The notes beneath the pieces are model-generated. The model had not been told where the DNA came from and did not search any database. It saw nothing but the letters and a program-made list of their open reading frames with translations. This document shows, one piece after another, positions 45,609 to 53,151 of a DNA stretch of 64,000 nt. Made by a program: the position numbers and the translations under genes. Numbering within the stretch: position 1 is the first letter of the stretch; the number at the start of each line of letters is the position of its first letter. This stretch comes from Verrucomicrobiota bacterium (lineage in GTDB: Bacteria; Verrucomicrobiota; Verrucomicrobiia; Opitutales; Opitutaceae), in contig JACRKC010000115.1 of the NCBI GenBank assembly GCA_016235555.1, forward strand, positions 82,033-146,032. Reading direction: 5' to 3'.

Positions 45609-46178
45609 ATGGGCTGCGCCTCTCCCTCCACCTCCCTCCGCCCCGCGATCTTCCTCGATCGCGACGGCACGCTCAACCGTCAGGTCATCCGCGGCGGCAA
45701 ACCCTACCCGCCTGCAACCGTCGACGAGTTCGAGTTGTTTCCCGGCGTGCCCGAGGCCTGCGCCCAACTCGCCGCCGCCGGCTACGCGCTCGTCGTCGCC
45801 ACCAACCAGCCCGACGTTGGCCGCGGCACGCAACCGCAGGCGGTCGTCGACGCCATGCACGCCAAACTCCGCGCGCTCGTGCCCGCCGTCTCGCACATCG
45901 AGGTTTGTTACGCACCCGGCCAGGGCGTCGACCACCCCGAGAATCGCCGCCGCAAACCCGAGCCCGGCATGCTGCTCGACGCCGCGATGCTGCTCGACCT
46001 CGACCTCGGCCGCTCGTGGATGGTCGGCGATCGCTGGCGCGACATCGACTGCGGCAAACGCGCCGGCACGCGCACCGTGTTCATCGATTTCGGCTACGCC
46101 GAGGAACTCCGCGAGGCGCCCGACTACCGTGTGAGGTCGTTCGCCGAGGCCGCCGCGACCATTCTCCGCCACCATTAA
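45609..46178 (+). CDS. gmhB: HAD-family phosphatase, D-glycero-D-manno-heptose 1,7-bisphosphate phosphatase-like
   Basis: The ATG at 45609 gives 189 residues; the frame extends further upstream into the degraded island. HAD motif I is FLDRDGTLN (Asp17, Asp19), motif II VVATNQPDVGRG, and motifs III/IV RRRKPEPGML and MVGDRWRDIDCG. These match GmhB, which makes heptose 1-phosphate for lipopolysaccharide core or S-layer glycans. The usual zinc-loop cysteines of GmhB are absent: the loop reads CYAPGQGVDHPENRRRKPEP. It may therefore belong to the zinc-free subgroup or have another sugar-phosphate substrate. It opens the surface-glycan region. Confidence 0.82.
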   Translation: MGCASPSTSLRPAIFLDRDGTLNRQVIRGGKPYPPATVDEFELFPGVPEACAQLAAAGYALVVATNQPDVGRGTQPQAVVDAMHAKLRALVPAVSHIEVCYAPGQGVDHPENRRRKPEPGMLLDAAMLLDLDLGRSWMVGDRWRDIDCGKRAGTRTVFIDFGYAEELREAPDYRVRSFAEAAATILRHH

Positions 46179-46233
46179 GCCACCCGCACTTTCCCCTTTC
46201 CCTCACCCCCTCAGTCCCTCACTCCCTTTCCGC

Positions 46234-46953
46234 ATGAAATCCCTCAACGACCTCAAGGTCCAACTCTACGCCGACGGCGCCGACAAGGCCGGCATCCTCG
46301 ATCTCTACGCCAAGCCCTACATCAAGGGCCTGACCACGAATCCGACCCTCATGAAGAAGGCCGGCATCAAGGACTACGAGGCGTTCGCGCGCGACATTCT
46401 CCAGACCGTCACCGCCAAACCGATCTCGCTCGAAGTCTTCACCGACGACATCGCGGACATGAAGCGCCAGGCCGCGAAGATCAAATCGTGGGGCGCCAAT
46501 GTTTACGTCAAAATCCCGATCACCAATTCCAAGGGCGAGTCCTGCCTGCCGCTGATCAAGGAACTCGGCCAGGAGGGCGTGAAGCTCAACGTCACCGCGC
46601 TGCTCACCCTCGCGCAGGTCCGCGGTGTGGCCGCCTCGCTCAACCCCGCCGTCCCGTCCGTCGTCTCGGTCTTTGCCGGCCGCATCGCCGACACCGGCGT
46701 CGATCCCATGCCGTTGATGCGCGCGTGCGGCGCGTTGCTGGAGGGCCAGCCCAAGGCCGAGCTGCTCTGGGCCAGCACGCGCGAGGTGCTCAACATCTTC
46801 CAGGCCGAGGAGTGCGGCTGCGCGATCATCACGGTCCCGCACGACATCCTCGCCAAGGCCGCCAAGATGGTCGGCCAGGATCTCGCCGCCGTTTCGCTCG
46901 ATACGGTGAAGATGTTCCTGAAGGACTCGACCGAAGCCGGCTTCAAGCTCTGA
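46234..46953 (+). CDS. Transaldolase-family enzyme (fructose-6-phosphate aldolase/TalC-like size)
   Basis: A 239-residue protein, the length of the short transaldolase/Fsa class. Motifs are GLTTNPTLM (32-40), the Schiff-base lysine Lys93 in VYVKIPIT, and LNVTALLTLAQV. VSVFAGRIADTG is the phosphate-binding region. It interconverts sugar phosphates, perhaps supplying heptose or pentose precursors for the glycan genes around it. It is followed immediately by a strong intrinsic terminator, so it ends its transcription unit. Confidence 0.92.
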   Translation: MKSLNDLKVQLYADGADKAGILDLYAKPYIKGLTTNPTLMKKAGIKDYEAFARDILQTVTAKPISLEVFTDDIADMKRQAAKIKSWGANVYVKIPITNSKGESCLPLIKELGQEGVKLNVTALLTLAQVRGVAASLNPAVPSVVSVFAGRIADTGVDPMPLMRACGALLEGQPKAELLWASTREVLNIFQAEECGCAIITVPHDILAKAAKMVGQDLAAVSLDTVKMFLKDSTEAGFKL

Positions 46954-46972
46954 AAATCCGCATTTACCCGGG

Positions 46973-47010
46973 GGCAGACATGCGCAGAGTCGCACGTCTG
47001 CCTTTTTTGT
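46973..47010 (+). terminator. Rho-independent terminator after the transaldolase gene
   Basis: GGCAGAC-A-TGCG and CGCA-C-GTCTGCC form an 11-pair stem with one A/C mismatch and a six-base loop, followed at 47003 by TTTTTTGTTT. It lies 20 bp after the transaldolase stop and 23 bp before the glycosyltransferase GTG. Confidence 0.88.
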
Positions 47011-47032
47011 TTAAGCCATTCCGACTGCACGC

Positions 47033-50000
47033 GTGAACATCCTCTTCGTCAACTACGGCGACTTTACCACCAACAGCCTCAACCATATCGGTGGCTTCGC
47101 CAACACCCTGTGCGCCGCCGGCCACGCGTGCGTCGTCGCCGTCCCCGCGCGCAAGGAAACGCTGGTGCACCTCGCCCGCCCGCTGTTCATCGCCGCGACT
47201 TACGACGAAGCGCTCGCGCTCCCCAAGCTGTTCCCCGACGGCCGCCCCGCCGATGTCATCCACGCCTGGACGCCCCGTGAGGGCGTGCGGAAATTCGTCC
47301 TCGCCTACCAACGCAAGTCGGCGACACCCGCCCGCCTGCTCATCCACCTCGAGGATCACGAACGCTTCCTGCTCGAAGCCTACACCGGCCGGACGTTCGC
47401 CGCGCTCCGCGATGCGTCCCTCGCTGAAACTGCCGCCTGGCTCGTCGACGGCCTGCCGCACCCCGTCCGCCATGAGAGCTTCCTGCGCATCGCCGATGGC
47501 GTCACCCACATCGTCGAAAAACTCCGCGAATTCGTCCCGCCCGGCACACCCACCCAGTTGCTACCTCCCGGCGTCGATTTCTCGCTGTATTCGGCCGACT
47601 CAGCCAGCGCTTCCGAACTAGCCAGTCTCCGCGCCGAGCTTGGACTCAAAGACGACGAACGCGTCCTCGTCTTCACCGGCTCCAACACCTTCGCCAACGA
47701 GCCCGAGATGCGCGAACTCTACGTGGCCGTCGCGCTCCTCAACCAGCGCGGCACCCCCACACGGCTCATCCGCACCGGCTTCAATTCCCCCTCCTTCCTC
47801 GCCGGCCTGTCCGACGACCTGAAGCGCCACGTGCTCGACCTCGGTTTCGTCGAAAAAGCGAAACTCCCGCGCCTGCTCGCCCTCGCCGATGTGCTCGTCC
47901 AGCCCGGTCGCCCCGGCGCCTTCAACGACTACCGCCTCCCCTCCAAGCTCCCGGAGTTCCTCGCCATCGGCCGGCCCGTCATCCTCCCGCCCACCAACCT
48001 CGCGCTCGCGATGAGCGACGGCCACGAGGCGGTCTTCCTCTCCACCGGCACACCCGAGGACATCGCCGCCACTTGCGAAAAACTTTTCGCCGACGAACCG
48101 CTCCGCGCCTCGCTCGCCGAAAACGGCGCCGCCTTCGCCCGCCGGCACTTCGACCTCGCCGCCAACACCCGTGCCCTCGCCGCGTTCTACGAGGCCACGC
48201 TCGCCCGCCCCGCCATCGTCGACTGGTCGCTCGCCCGCGTCGCCGCCACGGATGAGGTCACCCTGCTCTCCAGCAAGCTCGCCCGCTCGGTCCTCGCCGC
48301 CAATCCCGATGCCGTGGCCGCCGAAACCGACCTCCTCGGCCGCGTCGCCCGCGACCAGATCGAACGCCTCGAGGCCACCTCCGCCGCCCGCGCTCGCGAT
48401 CTCTTGGCCGAACGCGACGCCGTGCTCGCCCGCGAGCAGCTCACCCAGCAGCACGTCAAAAACATCGAGGCCCTCCTCGGTGCCGCCCGCGAAAACGTCG
48501 CCGCCCTCGAGAAAGCCCGCGACATGACGCAGGCCCATGCCGACAACGTCGCGCGCGATCTCGAGAAGCACAAAATCCGCCGCGACCAGGCCGACGCCCT
48601 GCTCCGCTCCGCCCGGCAGCAAGTCACCGCCTACGAAAACGCCATCCTCAAAGCCGACGCCGAAATCGTCGAACTCCAGCGCGTGCTCGCCGTCACCGAG
48701 GAAGCCCTCGTCCTCTCGCGCGACGAGACGCGCGTTTCCCGCGAAGCCCACACCGCCGAGTCCGCCGCCCTCCGCGCCGAGCGCGCCGCCGAGGTCGCCA
48801 CGCTCCAGCAGCAGCACGCCGCCCAACTCGCCGCGCTCCAAACCGACGCCGCGCACAAACTCGCCCACGCTGAAGCCATCATCCGCTCCCGCGAACAGAA
48901 GATCGCCACGATGCAGGCGTCGTTCTCGTGGAAGGTCACCTGGCCGTTCCGCGCCCTCCGCCGCGCCTTCTTCGACCAGCCGGCTCCACCCGCCGTCGCG
49001 CCCCAACTCCTCGGCAACATCGATTACCCGCAGGACTGGTCGCAGATCCCGCCCACGCTCAACGTCCGCGGTTGGTCCCTGCACCGTGATCGCGTCGTGC
49101 TCAAGGCCGCGCGCGCCCGTCTCGGCGACAAGTCGTGCTCCTGCGAGTTCGGCCTCGAACGCCTCGACGTGCTCGACCACTTCCGCGATTTCCCCGGCGC
49201 CGAACGCTGCGGCTGGATCGTGAAGGTCGACGTGCCGCGCTACGGCACGCACCAGTTGATCATCGAAGTCCAGGACGCCGCCGGCGCCTGGCACATCGCC
49301 GTCTCCCGCACCGTCAAGCGCACCGCCGACGCCGCGCCGCCCCCGCCCAACACCTACGCCGCGTGGTGCGCCGCCTACGACACACTCACGCCCGAGACCG
49401 CCGACCGCATCCGCCAGAAACTCACCACGCTGAAAAAGCGCCCGCTCATCTCCGTGGTGATGCCGGTCTACAACACCAAGCCCGAGCAGGAAAAATGGCT
49501 CGTGGAGGCCATCGAGTCCGTCCGCCGCCAGCTCTACGACAACTGGGAACTCTGCATCGCCGACGACGCCTCCAAGGCCCCACACGTCCGCAAAGTCCTC
49601 GCCGCCTACCAGAAAAAAGATCCCCAGCGCATCAAGGTCGTCTACCGCGAGCACAACGGCCACATCTGCGCCACGAGCAACTCCGCCCTCGAACTCGCCC
49701 ACGGCGAATTCATCGCGCTCCTCGACAACGACGACGTCATCCGTCCGCACGCGCTCGCTTGCGTCGCCCTCGAACTCGACGCGCACCCCGACGCCGACCT
49801 CATTTACAGCGACGAGGACAAGATCGACGAAAACGGTCACCGCTACGATCACTACTTCAAGCCCGACTGGAACCCCGACCTCTACAACGTCCAGAATTAC
49901 ATCAGCCACCTCGGCGTCTACCGCACGCTGCTCGTGCGCGAAGTCGGCGGCTTCCGCGTCGGCTACGAAGGCTCGCAGGACTGGGATCTCGCGCACCGCG

Positions 50001-51139
50001 TCATCGAGCGGACCGCGCCCGACCGCATCCGCCACATCCCGAAAATTCTCTACCACTGGCGCAGCGTGCCCGGCTCGACCGCGATGCTCATCGGCGCGAA
50101 GGATTACGCCCGCATCGCCGCCGAGAAGGTCATCACCGAGCACTTCATCCGCGGCGGCATCGACGCGAAGCTCTCGCCCACCAAGGGCTCCTACTGGCGC
50201 GTGCATTATCCGCTGCCCGATCCCGCACCGCGCGTCACGCTCATCATTCCGACCCGCAACCGCCTCAACGTGCTGAAGCCGTGCGTTGAGAGCCTGCTCG
50301 AAAAGACCACCTATCCGAACTTCGAACTGCTCATCGTCGACAACGATTCCGACGAACCGGAGACGCTCGAATACCTCCGCACTTTGGCCAGTGGCACGGG
50401 TCTCCCGACCCGTGATTCGTCCGCCACGGGTCAGGAGACCCGTGCCACCCGCGCTCTCGTCCGCGTGGTGCATTTCCCGGGCGAGTTCAACTACTCCGCG
50501 ATTAACAACCATGGCGTCACCCACACCGACGCCCCGCTCGTCGGCCTCCTCAACAACGACCTCGAAGTCATCCACGGCGATTGGCTCGACGAGATGGTCA
50601 GCCACGCCCTCCGCCCCGAGATCGGCTGCGTCGGCGCCAAGCTCTACTATCCCGACGACCGCATCCAGCACGCCGGCGTGATCCTCGGCATCGGTGGCGT
50701 GGCCGCGCACGCGTGGCAGACCCACCCGCGCGGCGCCGCCGGCCAGGCGCACCGCAACCTCCTTCAGCAAAACCTCTGTGCCGTCACCGCCGCGTGCCTC
50801 GTGATCCGCCGCGAGGTTTACCAGCAAGTCGGCGGCCTCAACGCCGACCAGCTCAAGGTCGCCTTCAACGACGTCGATTTCTGCCTGAAAGTCCGCGCCG
50901 CCGGTTTCCGCAACCTCTGGACCCCCTACGCCGAGCTTTACCACCACGAGAGCGCCAGCCGCGGTAAGGAAGACACCTTGGAGAAGCGCGATCGCTTCCG
51001 CACCGAGGTCGAATACATGCGCAGCACCTGGGGCGAGATCCTCGACAACGATCCCGCCTACAACCCGAACCTTACGCTCACGATCAACGATTTCACCCTC
51101 TCCCTCCCCCCCCGCCCCTGGCCGCCGCTGGACCAGTAG
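47033..51139 (+). CDS. Three-module glycosyltransferase (GT4-like, coiled coil, tandem GT2)
   Basis: A 1368-residue protein from a GTG at 47033. Residues about 1-390 are a GT-B glycosyltransferase (MNILFVNYGDFTTNSLNHIG; VFTGSNTFANEPEM; PGRPGAFNDYRLPSKLPEFLA). About 430-640 is a long predicted coiled coil rich in Ala, Arg and Glu. About 660-780 is a beta domain. The first GT2 module starts near 805 (LISVVMPVYNTKPEQ; SDEDKIDENG; GSQDWDLAHRV) and the second near 1068 (VTLIIPTRNRLNVL; LLNNDLEVIHGDW; NDVDFCLKVRAAG). It probably builds O-antigen or another repeat polysaccharide at the inner membrane. Residues about 1120-1139 come from an inserted palindromic repeat (see 50391-50448). Confidence 0.92.
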   Translation: MNILFVNYGDFTTNSLNHIGGFANTLCAAGHACVVAVPARKETLVHLARPLFIAATYDEALALPKLFPDGRPADVIHAWTPREGVRKFVLAYQRKSATPARLLIHLEDHERFLLEAYTGRTFAALRDASLAETAAWLVDGLPHPVRHESFLRIADGVTHIVEKLREFVPPGTPTQLLPPGVDFSLYSADSASASELASLRAELGLKDDERVLVFTGSNTFANEPEMRELYVAVALLNQRGTPTRLIRTGFNSPSFLAGLSDDLKRHVLDLGFVEKAKLPRLLALADVLVQPGRPGAFNDYRLPSKLPEFLAIGRPVILPPTNLALAMSDGHEAVFLSTGTPEDIAATCEKLFADEPLRASLAENGAAFARRHFDLAANTRALAAFYEATLARPAIVDWSLARVAATDEVTLLSSKLARSVLAANPDAVAAETDLLGRVARDQIERLEATSAARARDLLAERDAVLAREQLTQQHVKNIEALLGAARENVAALEKARDMTQAHADNVARDLEKHKIRRDQADALLRSARQQVTAYENAILKADAEIVELQRVLAVTEEALVLSRDETRVSREAHTAESAALRAERAAEVATLQQQHAAQLAALQTDAAHKLAHAEAIIRSREQKIATMQASFSWKVTWPFRALRRAFFDQPAPPAVAPQLLGNIDYPQDWSQIPPTLNVRGWSLHRDRVVLKAARARLGDKSCSCEFGLERLDVLDHFRDFPGAERCGWIVKVDVPRYGTHQLIIEVQDAAGAWHIAVSRTVKRTADAAPPPPNTYAAWCAAYDTLTPETADRIRQKLTTLKKRPLISVVMPVYNTKPEQEKWLVEAIESVRRQLYDNWELCIADDASKAPHVRKVLAAYQKKDPQRIKVVYREHNGHICATSNSALELAHGEFIALLDNDDVIRPHALACVALELDAHPDADLIYSDEDKIDENGHRYDHYFKPDWNPDLYNVQNYISHLGVYRTLLVREVGGFRVGYEGSQDWDLAHRVIERTAPDRIRHIPKILYHWRSVPGSTAMLIGAKDYARIAAEKVITEHFIRGGIDAKLSPTKGSYWRVHYPLPDPAPRVTLIIPTRNRLNVLKPCVESLLEKTTYPNFELLIVDNDSDEPETLEYLRTLASGTGLPTRDSSATGQETRATRALVRVVHFPGEFNYSAINNHGVTHTDAPLVGLLNNDLEVIHGDWLDEMVSHALRPEIGCVGAKLYYPDDRIQHAGVILGIGGVAAHAWQTHPRGAAGQAHRNLLQQNLCAVTAACLVIRREVYQQVGGLNADQLKVAFNDVDFCLKVRAAGFRNLWTPYAELYHHESASRGKEDTLEKRDRFRTEVEYMRSTWGEILDNDPAYNPNLTLTINDFTLSLPPRPWPPLDQ
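50391..50448. repeat. 58-bp palindromic repeat, copy 1, inside the glycosyltransferase gene
   Basis: The arms are GTGGCACGGGTCTCCCGACC and, after a short spacer, a closely complementary GGGTCAGGAGACCCGTGCCAC. It is read in frame and encodes about 20 residues (GTGLPTRDSSATGQETRA) in the second GT2 module. Copies of the same family lie at 58392-58449 (also 58 bp) and 63959-64000 (cut by the window edge). Confidence 0.9.
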
Positions 51140-51253
51140 GGCCCTGTCTCCGACCGGCCCGGGCCAGTCACAGACCGGCCTTACGCAGAGCGCTCAAACC
51201 CGCGGCCACGCCTGCACCGTTGACGCCCTTCGCTTGCCCGCTACGTTCGCGCC

Positions 51254-51505
51254 ATGACGTTTGCCGAGGCAGTCGCAATCTTCACCGCCCAGCTCCGCGC
51301 GAACCCCGCGGCGCCCCGGCCGCCTTTTCGCACGGAGACCGTCGAACAAATGCGCGAATCCAAGATGCTCGACCGCGCTTTCGACCAGGCGCAGATGGAC
51401 CTCGGCCTCGTCACCCCGTCGGAAATGCAGCGGATCAACTCCGCCTTCGCCCCCGTCGATCACTCCGTCGCCCACCGGGTGGTTCGCTATCCCCAATATG
51501 TCTGA
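51254..51505 (+). CDS. Small hypothetical protein
   Basis: An 83-residue frame (MTFAEAVAIFTAQLRANPAA; MRESKMLDRAFDQAQMDLGL; SEMQRINSAFAPVDHSV) with a helical, soluble composition and no signal peptide. It lies 115 bp after the glycosyltransferase stop and before the repeat-flanked GxxExxY gene. No family was recognised. Amino-acid usage looks protein-like and it starts with ATG, but no good ribosome-binding site precedes it. Confidence 0.5.
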   Translation: MTFAEAVAIFTAQLRANPAAPRPPFRTETVEQMRESKMLDRAFDQAQMDLGLVTPSEMQRINSAFAPVDHSVAHRVVRYPQYV

Positions 51506-51559
51506 GCAGCACCGCCCGGCTGCCTTCGCGGCCGTGCTCACGGATCCCGGTCGAAGTTT

Positions 51560-51645
51560 TCTTAGCCGCGGATTACGCGGATAGCGCGGATAAAGGCAGG
51601 AATACCTCCGATCATCCGCGCTATCCGCGTGATCCGCGGTAAGAA
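51560..51645. repeat. Inverted repeat of the GCGGATTACGCGGAT family, copy A
   Basis: The left arm TTAGCCGCGGATTACGCGGA and the right arm TCCGCGTGATCCGCGGTAAG are complementary over about 30 bp with one or two mismatches, around a short spacer. It ends 18 bp upstream of the GxxExxY gene start. Copy B lies directly after that gene. Confidence 0.88.
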
Positions 51646-51663
51646 GATTCCTCCCAAAGAACC

Positions 51664-52056
51664 ATGACCGATCTCATCCACAAGGAACTCAGCGAAGACA
51701 TCATCGGCGCGGCGATGAAGGTGCTCAACACGCTCAAGCCCGGCCTCGACGAAAAGCTCTACGAAAACGCCCTCGTCATCGAACTCACCAAGCGCGGGCA
51801 CCGCGTTGAGCAGCAGAAATCCTTTTCCGTTTACTACGAGGAACAATTCATCGGCAAACTCACGCCCGACCTGATCGTCGACGGACTCGTTATCGTCGAC
51901 CCGAAGGTCGTCACCGATTTCACCGAAACCCACGTCGCCCAAATGACCGGCTACTTGGCTATCACTGGCCTCCAACTCGCCCTCCTGATCAATTTCAAAT
52001 TTGCCCGCCTCGGCTGGAAGCGCGTTGTGCGCACGGGACTGCCGGAAGCGCAATGA
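51664..52056 (+). CDS. GxxExxY-family protein (PD-(D/E)XK-like nuclease superfamily)
   Basis: A 130-residue protein with the namesake motif GLDEKLY (Gly-x-x-Glu-x-x-Tyr) near residues 30-36. The fold core shows LTPDLIVDGLVIVDPKV: the Pro-Asp and the downstream Asp-x-Lys occupy the PD-(D/E)xK positions, with Asp where Glu is more usual. The family is small, widespread in Verrucomicrobiota/Planctomycetota genomes in many paralogues, and has no firmly assigned function. Here it is bracketed by two copies of one inverted-repeat family within a unit of about 590 bp, which suggests mobility or repeat processing. Confidence 0.9.
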   Translation: MTDLIHKELSEDIIGAAMKVLNTLKPGLDEKLYENALVIELTKRGHRVEQQKSFSVYYEEQFIGKLTPDLIVDGLVIVDPKVVTDFTETHVAQMTGYLAITGLQLALLINFKFARLGWKRVVRTGLPEAQ

Positions 52057-52065
52057 ACCAGAACT

Positions 52066-52150
52066 TATTAACCGCGGATTACACAGATTGCGCGGATAGT
52101 TTCCAAACCACTCTGCCTTTATCCGCGCCATCCGCGTAATCCGCGGTAAA
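52066..52150. repeat. Inverted repeat of the GCGGATTACGCGGAT family, copy B
   Basis: Left arm TTAACCGCGGATTACACAGA and right arm TCCGCGTAATCCGCGGTAAA are imperfectly complementary over about 30 bp. It begins about 10 bp after the GxxExxY stop and ends 12 bp before the methyltransferase start. It is the same family as 51560-51645, with arm differences showing they are not recent identical copies. Confidence 0.88.
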
Positions 52151-52161
52151 AAAATCCGACC

Positions 52162-53151
52162 ATGTCCGCCCACTTCGACGAACCGATCCGCGACCAGCCC
52201 GTCGATCCGCTGTGTTTCGTCGTGCGCGGCTGGCTCTGGCAGGGTGTCGAGCAACCCGATCTCCTCGCCGCTGAACTCTGGTGCGGCGACATCCTGCTCG
52301 GCGAAACGTCCGCCTTCTACGCGCGGCCCGACGTCAACGCCGCGCTCTCCCTCTCTCCCTCCGCCCGCGCCGGTTTCGAACTCGTCGCTCACCATCCGAC
52401 GGCCACACCCGGCCGCCCGCTCTACCTCGTGCTCCGCGCCCGCCGCCGCGACGGCACGCGCACCGCCCCACTCGCGCACACCAGCGCCACCACCATCGCG
52501 CGCGACTACCGCTCGAATCACTTCGGCATCCTCCTCGACCAGCGCACGACCGCGATCCAGCGCCGTGCCAACATTTTCGCCGAAGGTCCGTCGCTCGCCG
52601 AGGGCAGCGGCGAAGTCGCGCACCTCCTGCGCCGTTACCTCGGCCCGCCCCCGCGTCGCGTGCTCGACGTCGGTTGCGGCCTCGGCTCCTACGGTCGCGG
52701 TCTGCTCGTCGACGGCTACGAGTGGATGGGCGCCGAGGTCGACGCGGCCGATTGCGCCGAGCTCGCCCGCCTCGGACTGCCGCACCGCCACGTCGACGGC
52801 CGCACGCTGCCGTTTGCCGATGCTTCGTTCGACGCCGCGCTTTGTCTCGAAGTGCTCGAGCACCTCGACGACCCCGTTTCGTTTCTCCGCGAAGTCCACC
52901 GCGTCGCCCCGCGCCAGCTGCTCGTCTCCGTGCCGAACTGCGAGTTGCTCGGCTACCTCTGGGACCATCGCTCGACGCCGTGGCACATGCTCGAGGCCGA
53001 CCACAAAAACTACTACACGCGCTGGAGCCTCGGCGCCCTGCTGCGGCAATTGTATCCGCACGTGGAGCTGCGCTTCCACACGCCTTTCCCGCTGCGCACC
53101 GTGGAGGGCACGCCGCTGCACTACCACATTTTTGCCGCCGCCACCGCGTGA
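52162..53151 (+). CDS. Class I SAM-dependent methyltransferase with N-terminal beta domain
   Basis: A 329-residue protein. The first 110 residues are a beta-rich domain (FVVRGWLWQGVEQPDLLAAEL) of unknown role. The methyltransferase domain has motif I RVLDVGCGLGSYG (166-178) and LPFADASFDAALCLEVLEHLDD, a typical Methyltransf_11 pattern. It resembles sugar- or lipid-linked methyltransferases of O-antigen clusters. The gene ends with a GTGA overlap onto the next membrane-protein gene, indicating co-expression. Confidence 0.88.
   Translation: MSAHFDEPIRDQPVDPLCFVVRGWLWQGVEQPDLLAAELWCGDILLGETSAFYARPDVNAALSLSPSARAGFELVAHHPTATPGRPLYLVLRARRRDGTRTAPLAHTSATTIARDYRSNHFGILLDQRTTAIQRRANIFAEGPSLAEGSGEVAHLLRRYLGPPPRRVLDVGCGLGSYGRGLLVDGYEWMGAEVDAADCAELARLGLPHRHVDGRTLPFADASFDAALCLEVLEHLDDPVSFLREVHRVAPRQLLVSVPNCELLGYLWDHRSTPWHMLEADHKNYYTRWSLGALLRQLYPHVELRFHTPFPLRTVEGTPLHYHIFAAATA

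Noticed and set aside
47618..50947. 1109-codon open frame on the minus strand
   Set aside because: It is antisense to the large glycosyltransferase and has low-complexity Val/Gly/Glu-rich sequence typical of a codon-bias shadow.
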